NCBI GenBank assembly: GCA_029168955.1
Contig: JAPDOI010000040.1
Coordinates: 1,476,501 to 1,540,500 of the forward strand
Direction of reading: 5' to 3'
DNA length: 64,000 bases
Source: Aplectana chamaeleonis
Taxonomy: Eukaryota > Nematoda > Chromadorea > Rhabditida > Cosmocercidae
A model generated the notes under the pieces. That model was not told the DNA's origin. It made no database searches and was given only the letters and a program-made list of their open reading frames with translations. This document shows positions 36,826 through 48,494 of this stretch, piece after piece (within the stretch, counting starts at the first letter, position 1; every line of letters begins with the position of its first letter). The position numbers were made by a program, and so were the translations under genes.

Positions 36826-38370
36826 ATTTTATTGCAACAATCTACCATAATAACATCACAGGAAAGCTTCATTTTCAAACTTATTACAACTAAGTAATAC
36901 AATAGGCAAGAGACTGTAAAAGCAGCAATAAAAAATAAATGAGTGAAGAAGAAGAATTTTTAGGAATCTTCGCCGTTTTAGAGTTCATCACAGTAGTTTT
37001 AACAGAGTTTTGGTGGTTTTATTTGAAAATAAATAGGCCTACTCAAAATTCTCGAACTGCAGTTTACCCCAAAATTTAGCTGGCAACTCTACGATTTTAT
37101 GGTCGCACAACTCTTCAAGATCTCTTGATCACATGGAAGGGCAGCATTTAGCTTCCTGTCACCATTCTATGCCGAAAGAACACAAATCAACTTAATACGA
37201 GAAGGGAATACAAGGTAAAGAGCTTTTGCGACTCTCACCTAAACCTCTAGCAACTGCTAGCTCTCTGCCTAGCTCTTAACCTGCCTAGCAATGAAGCTCA
37301 GCTTTTCCTGAGATTCCCACCTTAACTTAGCGATTGAAACGGTGCTACACCTGAGATGTGGCGTCTAGTTCCTATTAATTAAGGCGAGGATATCTGCTTT
37401 CTAACCTGTAGCTGAACACCCAAAGCTTTACGACAACCGTGATACCAACATGATTCGTCTCGTGATGACTCTTTCAGTAAATCTAATCACATAACTACGC
37501 TTATTTTTCAATATTACTAGTCGTCTCTGATTTCCTGTATAGCTTTTCTCTGTAAAAATCGCTTGAAAGGAGGTGTAAAGCCTCAGCTGGAGTACCTTAT
37601 AATAAACTTACACATGACATGAAATGCTCTCAACTGATTTCAAAACACTAAACTTATACATGTGATTACAAAGTTTTGCAATGATCTAGAATGGTGTTAT
37701 GTGGAGCGGCAGTAATGAACAATGTAAGAGTGTCAAACAGCTGATTTGAATTCAAGTCGAGGCTCAAACCATGGGAGACAAACACCCTCAATGAGCCTAA
37801 CTGGAAGTGGGACTATCTCACAGACCAGCAAAAGGTTCAGACATGAGTCATCAGCTGACATACGGTGACTGCCTGGGAAAGCAGTGAAAAAGTGTGGTAT
37901 ATGAATATCCTTATGAAATTAAATGTTGACTCGTTTTTCTAGCTAGTTGAACATCATGGAGAGTGTTTTATTTTGTGTTTACCTTTTCGATTTAGTTTTT
38001 TTTTTCCATTTCTCAAAAACAAATTTTTGTTAATCATTGAATAAGGGTGTGCTCATTGTAACTTGTTCTATGAGAGTTTTGACGCCAACAAATTTGTTGG
38101 GTAATGTAGACATGTAGACATTTTAAAAATTGCCAGATTTTGGAAAGTTCGAGAAAAATTGGGAGACTTTGAAATTCCGTGTTTCGTTTCGGTTCAACCC
38201 TGATAGATTGAAACCGCCGGCACTGATTGTGAGAAATTTTTGGAAACCAATCCGTTCAACCGACTAAGTTTGGAAACGTCCTCTCCCAACTTTGACAGAG
38301 CCCACGTTCAGACCTGCAGGGGAAGGTACAATACCGCCACTATCCAAGGGTAAAAAATGGGCGAAATGGG
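36826..38370. other. Unassigned AT-rich sequence
   Basis: About 1.5 kb with no gene or repeat recognised. Confidence 0.4.
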
Positions 38371-38986
38371 CAAAGTGGGCAGCTAAAGCGTCTTTTGATC
38401 ACAACTCGCCTCAAAGTGCTCTGTTTTCAATTTTGAAAAAAAGACCAAAATGATCACCGTGCCACAATCTATCCAACTGTGTAATATGATTGAGAAATTC
38501 ATTAATGTATAGTGGAGTTCAGCAAAAGTGTCTCATTTACTTATCAATGAGGAGCGGTCGATTGGAGATCAATGAGCATGAAACCCGTTGCAGCACAACC
38601 GCTCTCGCTCAATCGGTATCGAGCGTGCTGGTATGGAATTCATGCACATTGATACCCAGCCGACCGCTTCTTATTGATAAGTAAATGAGACACTCTTGGT
38701 GGACTCTACTATAAGCGCTTTTTAGGGTGGAGTTGGTTATGAATATGATAATGATTTTACAAGATAATGAACAAGTTCGGCGAAAAACAACCGTACTCTA
38801 TCTCTACCACTGTCAAAATGAAAATGCATTTCACCTTCGAAAATGATGTTCCTCTCGGATTTGGCGGAATATTTTCCTATGATTGACTGGGGAATGACAT
38901 GCTGTACATTTCGGCGTTTTCAAAATTCAAAACGGAGCACTTTGAAGCGAGTTGCGGTTGAAAGACGCTTTAGTTGCCCACTTGGG
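38371..38986. mobile_element. Inverted-repeat element, ~65-bp TIRs
   Basis: CAAAGTGGGCAGCTAAAGCG through CTCAAAGTGCTCTG on the left is mirrored by GGAGCACTTTGAAGCGAG through CGCTTTAGTTGCCCACTTG on the right. It contains a second, nested palindromic element (38508-38713). No coding sequence. Confidence 0.75.
38508..38713. mobile_element. Nested TA-flanked palindromic MITE
   Basis: About 50-bp inverted arms share GTGTCTCATTTACTTATCAA and AGCGGTCG, with ends TAGTGGAGTTCAGCAA and the inverted TTGGTGGACTCTACTA and TA at both edges. It sits inside the 38371-38986 element, so it is the younger of the two. Confidence 0.8.
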
Positions 38987-39023
38987 CGTTCTGGTCCGAT
39001 TTTTACTCTTGGATAGAAGCCGT

Positions 39024-39031
39024 ATTGTAGC
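39024..39031. other. Left 8-bp target duplication ATTGTAGC
   Basis: Exact match to 39343-39350. Confidence 0.9.
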
Positions 39032-39342
39032 CAGGGATGAGCGGAACAAAAATATGAAATTTCGGAAATCGGTTTTTTCCCGGGTTTCCGGAACTAAAAT
39101 TTTTATCGGGTTTGGGAAATCGGGCGCGAAACGCCTGAAAAATGCGCGGAAATGCGGGTTTCGGAACGCGAAACGCGGAAAAATTCAGAAATTATCTTGA
39201 TATTTTCTTCCTCCCGGATGACCCGATATTTTCGCATTCCGCAGCGTTTTTTTGCGGTTTTCGGAATGCGGAACGCGGAATGCCAAAAATGCGCGAAACT
39301 GCGGGTTTCGGAACGCGAAACGCGGAACTCCGCTCATCCCTG
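39032..39342 (+). mobile_element. hAT-like MITE with CAGGGATGAGC termini, copy 2
   Basis: 311 bp from CAGGGATGAGCGGAAC to CTCCGCTCATCCCTG with perfect 8-bp target duplications ATTGTAGC. CAGGGATG is the classical start of Ac/hAT elements. The body consists of GGAACGCGAAACGCGGAA-like phrases that restate the TIR's GCGGAAC. Same family as 10296-10607. Confidence 0.92.
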
Positions 39343-39350
39343 ATTGTAGC
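39343..39350. other. Right 8-bp target duplication ATTGTAGC
   Basis: Exact match to 39024-39031. Confidence 0.9.
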
Positions 39351-39629
39351 AGCTATCGTGACTGTTTCTTCCAGACAACGCTTCAGCGGCTTCGAAATTA
39401 TTTCACATCGCCTTTCCATAGCTTCTTCTCTCCTCCAATGTCACGAAGAAGATTGCTTGTAGCTTCGAATTTGGCGAAAAAGAGCTGTATTTTTTTTGTC
39501 TCTGGAAAAGAATCGCGCGCGCTAAATGGTTCGCTTTTAGAATACTCTCAAATAGTACTGATTGTGAGAATTAAGGAAACTACAGAGTTGCATTAAATCG
39601 TTTTTTTTAAATTGGCCTTCTCAGAGAAG

Positions 39630-39835
39630 TCCACGGACGATCCGCGGCGCTTTTGCAGGCTCGTCCGCGGCCGACTGACCGGACGATCTCTTCACCGAAG
39701 CTGCGGATGCGCCGGGCAATGCGCCGCGGACCATCTTGCCAGCGCCGCGAAGGATCGTCCTGCAGGCGCCGCGGATCGTCCTGACAACCGCCGTGGACCG
39801 TCACTGAGAGGCCGCCGCGGACAGTCCTTTTGAAT
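39630..39835. repeat. GC minisatellite around GCCGCGGACCGTCC
   Basis: Seven or more diverged units of about 25-29 bp containing CGCCGCGGATCGTCCTG. Related to the shorter cluster at 45880-46000. Confidence 0.75.
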
Positions 39836-40530
39836 ATTGTTTTCCAGCCCACCCCAACCGACTCTATTGGCCGTGGGACAGATTTTGGCATTGGAGTACG
39901 CTTTTCGCGCTAGCATTCCATACTCCTCAGAAAGCCTCAATATCACAATTTTGCAGGATTTCTCCATCGTAAGTGCTAATTTCCAAGAGTAGAACAGCTC
40001 GACTAATATGCATAACTGGTTTCGATAGTTTAGCTGTACAACTGTGGAAGGGAATGTATCGCTGAAGAAGTAATGTGAAAATATTATATTTTATTGCAAT
40101 CTTTTAGACACTCGGTGATGTATAATTATGATTATGAACAAAATGATTAATGCATGATCGTGAGCTGTAAATTCTCGAAATCAAGAGCTCATATTTTATG
40201 ACTCTTAAGCAACAACTTTGTAATATTAGTTAAGACTGAAGACCTGTAACACATAGTTATTGCACAATCAGTTGTTTCAGTGTTACTCATGGGCATGCAT
40301 TGCAATATGCCATAAACTGAACAAGTCTACGAATGCACATCGAAACCAACTCTACATGTAAATTGAGCTGTCTTCTACCTCTGAAAATAAGTCGTAATGC
40401 AGTAGAGCAACCCTAAGCGAAATTGTGGATACTGATGCTTTCTGAGGATATAAGAAAGCTAGCGCGAAGAGCGTGCAACAATGCCGAAATTCTGTCTCGC
40501 CACGGCCAATGAGTCGATTGGGGGTGGGCG
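39836..40530. other. Unassigned AT-rich sequence
   Basis: No gene recognised. Confidence 0.4.
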
Positions 40531-40600
40531 AACTGACTGTTTCCATCTAATTGGGAGTGGTGCTCTACTAGAATATCCCACTCGATGGAAACAGAGTTCA
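40531..40600. repeat. Small palindrome
   Basis: GAACTGACTGTTTCCATC..GGGAGTGG pairs with CCACTCGATGGAAACAGAGTTC. Confidence 0.6.
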
Positions 40601-40602
40601 TG

Positions 40603-40830
40603 TACTGTGCTTCTCTGCGTCAAATTCCCACTCCTCTGCGTCAAATTCCCCTCCGCAATTGGCGTATTGAGACGCTTCGCGGCCGCACGCGCTCGAGCCG
40701 GACGATATCTCCGGCGCCGTAGCCGATATAAAGCCATTGATGGTAGGACTTCGGCGTATTTTGGCTACCGTAATCCGGCAATCGCTTCCGGACCTAAAGC
40801 CCGTTTTCCTCGACATCGAAACCGCTTCGC
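40603..40830 (+). mobile_element. Partial copy of the TA-flanked CTGTGCTTCTCTG MITE
   Basis: Starts TACTGTGCTTCTCTG as 25841 does and continues through GAGACGCTTCGCGGCCGCACGC, split by small insertions. The right terminus is missing. Its inner part (40720-40805) recurs inverted at 45073-45165, sharing TACCGTAATCCGGCAATCGC. Confidence 0.6.
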
Positions 40831-41430
40831 AGCTTCATTCAGTTCAATTACGAGCGTTTCCGGTATGATTTCGCTCTGGAGCGTACCGTAGGTCATCCAT
40901 GTAGAGGTTGGATCACATCAGAAATGGTCAGCGCAGCGATTTTTTCAAACTTTAAAGCCTAATGTCCTCGAACTCAGGCGTGATTAAGCTTAGAAAGGGG
41001 CACTTCCAAACTGGAAATCTCACGTTGTGTTCATTATTGACCCCACTAGCGAAGACCTGGCAAGTTTTCGCTCTCACAGAAACTTTGCGTGAGCCAACTA
41101 CCTGAGACGGATTAGTTAGTTAGAACGGTGGTGACTGACTTCCGTCTAACCGAAAGTTGCTGTACGTAGGTATGGACTCTCCTGAGCAGAGCAGGGTGCC
41201 GTACATTTTACAGCAGGCCGTGGGGGTATCACAATGTGGGATCAAAAGCAAAACATAAGAAGCCAGCAGTAAATCGTCGGTTGCTACCGGCATAACAAAT
41301 TCACAAACCCCTTCTGCACTTCCTTCCCTTACTCTGCCAATTCGAGACTTGGATGCCCCGCAGCGGAAAAGAGACTTGATGCTCATGTACAAGTCGGCAT
41401 GAAGTCTTAATTTGCTTCGCGCTAAATTCA
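40831..41430. other. Unassigned sequence
   Basis: No gene recognised. Confidence 0.35.
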
Positions 41431-42120
41431 CTGTATGGGTGAATTTGCCGCTAGGAGAGGTGAGTAAATGAGGCCTGAATTTCCCGTGAAAATGGTGCGA
41501 ACTGGCAGCGAGAGGGTCCAATTTACCCCGAAAATGAGGTGAATTAACCTCCCGAAAAATGGGTGAATTTACCCCGAAAATTTCACGAATTTGAAGGTCC
41601 ACAGCAAGAAAGCCCCCTTGTCCGCAACATGAGCGTAATCTTCACTGAGGTCTGCGGTGAGGAGCCACTCCTCTGCGGACCCGGCGTAACTCGTCCCCGT
41701 CGTGAGGATACCCACTGTATCCTCCCAGCAATAAAATTATGCTGGCCTCCGGAGAGTGACCTGAAGTCACCTTTCAGGGCCGGCAGCAGAATGCCGAATG
41801 AGGACTCTGGTGGATGATGAGGCTGTTTTTAGTACCGGCGGTGCTCATGAAGTAAACACATTGGAGACGTGATTATTCGTTTTATCATGTTTTCGCTGGG
41901 ATGCTTTCATTTGTTTAGAAATTTCTGAGATGCCAGCAACGGCGGTAATTTCCACCCTTTGCGCTGGGAGTGGTATCCAGCCGCTCAACAACTGATATGC
42001 ATTAACATGTTAGCGCCAGGCGGTATTTTCACGCTTTGCGCTGACTGATATCCAACCGCTCAGCAAATTCACCCTTTGCGCGGATAGCTTTCATGACGGC
42101 GCTAAAGGTGAATTTGATGC
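41431..42120. repeat. Scattered GGTGAATTTACCCC-type repeats
   Basis: GGTGAATTTACCCCGAAAAT variants at 41435-41590 and AATTCACCCTTTGCGC / CGGTAATTTCCACCCTTTGCGC variants at 41940-42115 share a GGTGAATTT core. They may be the two ends of one decayed element; the middle has no recognisable feature. Confidence 0.45.
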
Positions 42121-42475
42121 CTAATATGATAACAGAGCGTGATAAAGGCCGCTTTCCTGAAGCATCAAGTCTCGAATTGGCAGAGTACGTCGCTACCCAC
42201 CGGGCCCTTTCTTCCAATTTGTAGAGTTCACAAGCTATTAATCTCGCCTTACCGTCTCTATCATGATAAGGACAAACGCATTCTCATTTTATATGATGTT
42301 TCCCTAGTTCACCAACGTCATGCCCTTGTTCTCAATGAATGAAATTAGTAGGTGGTTGTTTTATGTTTTTGTGGTGCAGATTTTGATAAGCTCAGACTTG
42401 CAACATATAAAACTGGTTTTTGGAAGTTAGGGAATCTGAAATGACTGAGCGGTTTGCAATGAGTGGCGAACAGAG

Positions 42476-42965
42476 AGAAGGTGCGGGAAGTGGACGGGCG
42501 GCGGCCAGGTGGTGGTACGCCGCGCGCGGCTGGGAAGCTTTGCGTTGTGTGTCGCGTCGCGGCATACCCGCAAGCGTTCATTGAGTCATTTCCTCCAGCG
42601 AGATGTTTGGAAACACTCATAGATGGAGTTCTGAGAAAGAAGTTAACATGAATGAGGTTCATAGAAGCGAGTGTCTATCGGTAATCAAGAATGACTTCTT
42701 AAAATGCGCCTGATTTCGTGTGAGAATGGTAAGTTCTAATAGAGATCACTAAAGAGTGCCAGTATTTCTGGGATATTAACAATGAGATCTCGATGTACTA
42801 GCGACCAAGGACGACATTCTTAAACTGTAATGCGGTAATTTTGTTTGTGTTGACTCCACGGTTGACCATTGATGATGAATCGAAGGTGGGTACGCCGCGA
42901 CGCAACACGCGTCGCATGTCCTTGCCGCGCGCGGCGTACCACCCTTCCCGCACCCGAAGTGGACC
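42476..42965. repeat. GC-rich fold-back pair
   Basis: GTGCGGGAAG and GGTGGTACGCCGCGCGCGG at 42480-42530 are inverted at 42922-42958 as CCGCGCGCGGCGTACCACC and CTTCCCGCAC. Inner TTGCGTCGCGG-type blocks also pair. The spacer between the arms is about 300 bp of unassigned sequence. Confidence 0.65.
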
Positions 42966-43147
42966 TGCTGCTTGTTTCCTAAAAACTGGCAAGAAAATGT
43001 CTCAGGAGTTCTGCGTCAATCTCGAAACGCGTCTAGCACGCTTCTCAAAATTCATGTTTTCTAATCTGTTTTCTTCTCCACAAAGGGTTAAGATTTAGTA
43101 CCATTAAAAAATTTAAAAAACCTTTTTCAAATTCTTCACTCTTGGTA

Positions 43148-44012
43148 ACGTCCTGCACACTCCCACTGGGCGGTCCTGCTAACTTTTGATGACCTGCACA
43201 CTCCACTCGTGACCTGTGCATTTTCTATGACGCCCTGCACTCCCACCGGGGTCCTGCAATACCTCCACTGGGGACCTGCGCACCCTCTATGACGTCCTGC
43301 ACCCTACCATTTGGGTCCTGGGCACACTATCTGTGACGTGCTGCACACTCGCGTTGGGGTCCTGCACACATTCAATGATTTCGTCCTGCACACTCCTACC
43401 AGGACCTGCACACATTTTCTTGTTTATGTCCTGCACACTCCAGCTCGGGGATCTGCACATTTTCTATGATGTCCTGCGCACTTCCACACCGGGGTCCTGC
43501 ACACTTTCTATGACGTCCTGCACACTTCCTCTGGGGTCCTGCACATTTTCTACGATGTCCTGCACACTTCCCGCTGGGAGTCCTGCACAATTTCTATGAC
43601 GTCCTGCACACTTCCTTTTGGGGTCCTGTACACCTTTCAATGACGTCCTGCACACTCCCGCTGGGGACCTGCACATTTTCTATGATGTCCTGCACACTTC
43701 CACCGGGGTCCTGCACACTTTCTAGCGACGTCGTGCGCATACCCCACCGGGGTCCCGCACACTCTCTACGACGTCCAGGTCACTTGCGCTGGGGTCCTGC
43801 ACACTTTCCATGACGCCCTGCACACTCCCACTGGGGTCCTCCACACTTTCTATGACGTCCTGCACACTTCCGCTGGGGTCCTGCACATTCTACTTAGGGC
43901 CTGCGCACTTTCTATGACGTCCTGCACACTCCGATTAGGGTCCTGCACACTTTCTATGACTTCTTGCACACCCCTCACTGGGGTCCTGCACTCCTTTTAT
44001 GACGCCCCCTGC
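43148..44012. repeat. ~42-bp minisatellite, GTCCTGCACAC units
   Basis: About 20 diverged dimers of GTCCTGCACACTCCCACTGG followed by GGTCCTGCACACTTTCTATGAC. Adjacent half-units differ consistently, so the true period is the dimer. Apparent open frames with Cys/Thr-rich repeats are by-products. Confidence 0.92.
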
Positions 44013-45072
44013 ATTTTTTGCATCGCTAGACGACTCGCAGAAGTTATCATGACCCACGGCCAAAAGTGCGCTCCACGGACAAACCTTCAGTTGCCCCCGA
44101 GGCACGTAAGAGGTGACTTCAGGCTGATTTTTTGGTAATCGATAAATGTCGCACCCACCTAAATGTTGGTACCATTTCATACAAGTTTTGATCAGCCATT
44201 CCTAAGATATGCAGGACACATGCACACACATACACACACACACACACACATATCAGGACATAACTGCTTTAAGTATAAGGATAGGCCTCCTGACTCTCCT
44301 GATTTTGCAAGGGAAGGAAAACCCCGGGTTGATGAGAACCTTGCGGAGTGTGGAAAACCACGGTGTATACACAGAAATCGTTCGTTGCAGAAGTTTATGC
44401 AATGAACTACTTCATAAATTTCCCATGGGTTGAGCTATAAATGGGATCCTAACAAACAAGAATTCCCATGATTTCTGTTTTCGCGAAAAGAAATTCCTCC
44501 AAGGAAATTTTTTCAGTGCCTGCTCTACCCATAAGGCGCACGGAAAATTTTTCCACCAAATCAACTGGAAGTATTCAAACTACGGAGCATCACTATTTAG
44601 GTGTGATTCACAGGCCTTTGCCAATTTATTCTTCTGCCTCTACTGCCTGATTTCACTTATTCGGCTAAGAAAACCCTAGGCTCCGAATCACGGAAAATCT
44701 CACAAGCGTTCGCAGAGAAAGCAAGAAAATGCTTAATTCAAAAAAAGATTAATTCATTCTCAAATATCGAAAAGTCGTATTCAAATAAATCGAAGAGCAT
44801 TGTAGTGTTCACTGCAGTTTGAAAAATTTCATTGTAGTGTTCACTGCAGTTTGGCAATTGAGAATAAATAAAAGAAGCTCTCCAAGGAATATTGGAATGG
44901 CAAAGCTCTTCATCTAAAAACTCTTCCAGCCCAGTTCAGAATGTTGTTCATATTCTCCGGAGGAAATTCTTCGGAACCCTCCTGCTTCAGTAGTGAATGG
45001 AGGGGTTAGAAAGCTAATCGATATAACTGAAAGGTGGTGAGTGGAACGGCCAATCTAAGGGCGGAGGAAATC
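44013..45072. other. Unassigned sequence with a short (CA)n
   Basis: A (CA)n tract lies at 44218-44250, and TTGTAGTGTTCACTGCAGTT is tandemly duplicated at 44799-44853. No gene recognised. Confidence 0.45.
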
Positions 45073-45165
45073 GGGCTTTGGGTCCTGGAAGCGATTGCCG
45101 GATTACGGTAGCCAAAATACGCCGAAGTCCTACCATCAGTTTTGGCTTTATAGCCGATAAGCTGA
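45073..45165 (-). repeat. Inverted copy of 40720-40805
   Basis: GCGATTGCCGGATTACGGTA and AAAATACGCCGAAGTCCTACC match the complement of the 40.7-kb segment almost exactly, indicating a dispersed repeat or captured fragment. Confidence 0.7.
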
Positions 45166-46020
45166 TTAGTAGGTGTTTTTTCATTTTCTTCAATTTTCTT
45201 TGGCTTCAGACCAAACCCGTCCTTCTGTGTTTCTTCATATATTAAAAGAGTAATATTATATCTACATGCACACCAATTGTATCCTTCCAGATGAAGCTCC
45301 GCAACAACTTCTAGGGAGAAAAAAATTCACAGTGGTAGGTAATTTTTCATTTTCACGTTTATTTTTGTAATTCTCTCTTTTGTTTTCCTTCCTTATCATT
45401 CCAGTGATTTATATGATTTTTTGGTTTTCTAGGAGGTAGATCTGGTTTCATGCCGAAATCGATCAAAGTCGGTATCAAACCGGAACTATTCTTGAAAAAA
45501 AAACATGAGGAGAATTACCAAACCAAACAATCATGAAAAATTATTTGAATGAGAAAAAAACAAAATCAGAAGAGAATCTCAAAAACGAACGAGAATATGA
45601 AAATTTACTTACCATCGGGAATTTTTTCTGCCCTAGAAGTTGTTGCGATGGCATCTAGAAAGAATAATTAGCGTGCATGTAGATATAACGGTTTGAAGAA
45701 GTTACAAATACGATAAAAGTCGAAGTTCAGCGGCTGGAAAATTGTCTAAGACTGCGGGAATGAGGTGGTGGAGTCGTTCGATCCAAAAAACAACTCAAAA
45801 TATACATATGTGGCTGCTTTCATCGATCAGTATTGAGATGGTGGATTGGCGGTGCGCCCCGGAGCCACCCCCTCTAGAACAAACAGCGCCGCGGATCGGC
45901 CGTTTGACCGTCCCACTATCAATCGTACCGCGGATCAGCCGCCAAGCGCCGCGGACCGTCCGGAAAGCTCATCTGCCGCCGCGGACGAGCCGTGAGTTTG
46001 TCTGAGTTACATCCCACCAG
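45166..46020. other. Unassigned AT-rich sequence ending in GCCGCGG cluster
   Basis: The first 700 bp show nothing recognisable. 45880-46000 carries five GCCGCGGAYCGTCC-type units like 39630-39835. Confidence 0.45.
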
Positions 46021-46078
46021 CAAATATCTTAACATTTTGACGAATCAACTCAAAGAAATCTACTTATTATGGGCAGAG

Positions 46079-46684
46079 CTAATTGAAAAGGTGTGATAGA
46101 AGGTATTCTACACGCACTTGATCCATCTCCTCTTTCGGGAGAGCTGCCCGGAGAATTAGGCCATTAATTCTGTAGCTGGAAAGGCGATCACCTCTCTGAA
46201 CAGCCAGGCGCTGATGTGCACTTGACGGGAACACAACTTTCAGCAATCTACGCATTCCCGGAATACTTTTCCCAACGCGGTAAACGGAAACAGGAACACA
46301 TTCAATTTTCAAGAATTCTAAAATATCAAGTACGTGGGCGAAGTCACTCAAGACCCTCTCCCGTAGCACAGTTGAATCCATCTCGTTGAGACCCCTAAGG
46401 TATATTGAACGTGAATGCACGCTGTCTTCATTGGAAAATCCAGAATCAGGAATTATGACGGTTCGCAAGAAATCAAGCTCTTTTTTCAGTTTCTCGTTCT
46501 CCATACTTAGGGCCCCAAGCCCACGCGATAATACTGATATCGCTTCCGCGACGGCCGCAGGAGTTTCCTTCGACTTGCTGACGTTGTCAGTTAGCTCCAG
46601 TAGCTCGGTAGATAGCCGATTGCCAACTGCCACATCATCATTCTTTACCAAGTGATTCTGATCAGGCATAGAGCTTGGAGCCAT
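46079..46684 (-). CDS. ORF1-like protein of a non-LTR retroelement, 201 aa
   Basis: Intact frame from ATG at 46684. Residues about 24-75 form a heptad-rich region ending ALSMENEKLKKELDFLR, likely a coiled coil. Residues about 92-185 look like an RNA-recognition fold, with strand RSIYLRGL, then VYRVGK and RLLKVVFPSS. Coiled coil plus RRM is the layout of ORF1 proteins of LINE-like elements, which coat element RNA; the RSI..GL / VYR.GK / RLLKVV.PSS order resembles nematode retroelement ORFs as I recall them. No ORF2 follows within 2 kb, so this is a solo ORF1, either a 5' remnant or a retained copy. An SL1-like 22-mer lies 14 nt upstream of the ATG. Codon use looks ordinary and no frameshift is seen. 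Confidence 0.65.
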   Translation of the reverse strand: MAPSSMPDQNHLVKNDDVAVGNRLSTELLELTDNVSKSKETPAAVAEAISVLSRGLGALSMENEKLKKELDFLRTVIIPDSGFSNEDSVHSRSIYLRGLNEMDSTVLRERVLSDFAHVLDILEFLKIECVPVSVYRVGKSIPGMRRLLKVVFPSSAHQRLAVQRGDRLSSYRINGLILRAALPKEEMDQVRVEYLLSHLFN

Positions 46685-46698
46685 AACGATCGGTGCAC

Positions 46699-46720
46699 CT
46701 CAAATATTGGTAGGTAAACC
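46699..46720 (-). other. SL1-like sequence before the ORF1-like frame
   Basis: On the minus strand this 22-mer starts GGTTTA and ends TTTGAG and agrees with the nematode SL1 leader, as I remember it, at 17 of 22 positions; GT follows. Placement 14 nt before the ATG is what a copied, trans-spliced mRNA would show. Chance similarity is possible. Confidence 0.4.
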
Positions 46721-47713
46721 ATGAAAATAGAAAGCTCTATATAAATGCCCTAGATATTACTTCCCCAATATCTCGTACTCAGACAATCTACGTTAATAGC
46801 CAAACCAAGTTCTCCAAGCCCCCGCTCATTGCAGCACAATAGCCATAGCTGTTGACAATTTGGTTCCTGTTGTTATCGTCCCTAATGTCGGATAACAGCA
46901 ACATCCTGATGAGGTGGGCTTGTGACTATTATACGAGCAACTTGCTCTTGTTCACGTTTTCTCCTGTCCCGTATCAGTATCACGACTAACCAAAAGGCAG
47001 CGCTCAAAAAATTTGTTGAGATAACTGCGTTACCGGGGTCGTATGGTACTTTGTAGAAGGCTCAAGCCGATGGAAGCGTCTATCGTGACTTGCGTCCGAC
47101 TTCTCTATTGCTGACGTCATCCTTATTAAAGGACATGAGAGCGCACAGGCGCTGGCTTGGAGGCGTGCGAGTACGGTAGACTTCCGTAAGTAGACAGAGA
47201 CGCAAAGGACGCAGACAACCAGAGCTACGCGCATCGATCATCGCCAGTCTCCTAGTCTCAGAAAAATGAGAACAAGTTACTTGTAACATAGAAGCCCGCA
47301 AACAAGATACTTGTAACATATCTAGGCCGATGTAAGTTAGTTGCGACTTTTATTGTGCCACTTAACGGCATCGTACGCGCTGGAAATCAATTTTCATTTT
47401 CGGGCTCCAATTTCGCTGTAATTGAGCTGACCTGTAGACCACACTGGTAAACCTTTGGCGCGTCAAAATCGGTTGAGCAATGAGGTTGAAGGCGTCAAAG
47501 ATGAAGATCCGCCATCAATTCTGCACTGGTCATCTAGCACTTTTTCCTAAAATGTAGGAGATTGCGACCGTAAAAGACAACATGAGAAAAATAGTTACGG
47601 CGCGAACTCCACATGCAAGAAAAACTCCGAAAATGACAGTGACTATAAGTCTCCAAAAGCAGAAAACTTCAAAAAGGATTTTGGCGCGAAATTCAAATTC
47701 GTATTTACAATGT
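46721..47713. other. Unassigned sequence
   Basis: No gene recognised; TTACTTGTAACAT is repeated at 47276 and 47307. Confidence 0.4.
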
Positions 47714-48432
47714 GTTCCGTGAAATCAGGTACGATGCGGAATTTTCTTCTGTTTTCTGCTGGTAGCATTTTCGGCCATTTTTTCTGTTTTCATGGTAAAA
47801 AGGCAAAAATTGTACAGAAAACAGAAGAAACGTGTACGCACGATTTGGCAGCAGGACTGTTTTTTTTGGATTTTTCAAAGCAAAGCTGATAGGTGAAGGG
47901 CATACTTCTACCCAGGCTTCTCTCTTCGCAGTTGTACCTTACGCCAGACACTTTTATCCTCGGGCTGTAGTGGTTATCCATTAGGCACCTATATTGTGTG
48001 TGCGTGGTGGAAGGAAACGGTGCTGTTCACGCTGTACACGGTCGGGTTCGATCCTCGCCGAGTGAACCAAACTAACCAACCCTCCGGATATCCTTCCAGT
48101 TTGCAACTGATTCATGTAGGGAGATGAAGGCACTAAGTGGGAAGTCGGCTGGCCCCCGTAAGCCACTTCAAATAAGCACTGAAACTCATTCCTCTGAGAA
48201 AATTCTTGCCGCGTCAGCGCTCGGGAACGTACCGCGATTCTCGACTGTGCCGCGATAGTTCCGCGATAGTACCGCAGCGGCTCCGTGATCAGACAATTCT
48301 GCTGCCGTGCCTTGAGCCTCTACATCGCCGCGATAGTACCGCAGCGGCTCCGCGTCGGCTCCTCTAGGATGCAGCGGCGAAGCTGCGTGGTGTGCGTTGC
48401 ACTGTCCTGTGTGATAAAACGAAATTTTCGAC

Positions 48433-48455
48433 TGTTCAATATACCCAAGTTTGAG
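48433..48455 (+). other. SL1-like sequence followed by GT
   Basis: TACCCAAGTTTGAG is an exact match to the last 14 nt of SL1 as I know it; the preceding TGTTCAATA is close apart from one inserted base. GTACG follows, like a 5' splice site. The rest of an SL RNA is not recognisable, and a transposon begins 40 bp downstream. Confidence 0.45.
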
Positions 48456-48486
48456 GTACGTTGGTGTTTCCTTGTGAGCAAAATCG

Positions 48487-48494
48487 GCTGTAAC
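48487..48494. other. Left 8-bp target duplication GCTGTAAC
   Basis: Matches GATGTAAC at 49643-49650 at 7 of 8 positions. Confidence 0.75.

Noticed and set aside
40481..40891. 136-codon frame
   Set aside because: It crosses a palindrome and a partial MITE; composition follows the repeats.
43396..43676. Cys-rich repeated peptides on either strand
   Set aside because: Translation of the 42-bp minisatellite.
47998..48070. Second tRNA-derived SINE family (GGTTCGATCC) here and near 62870
   Set aside because: Both copies fall at the same internal position of family K elements, so this is shared interior sequence, not separate SINE insertions; the B box is one base short.
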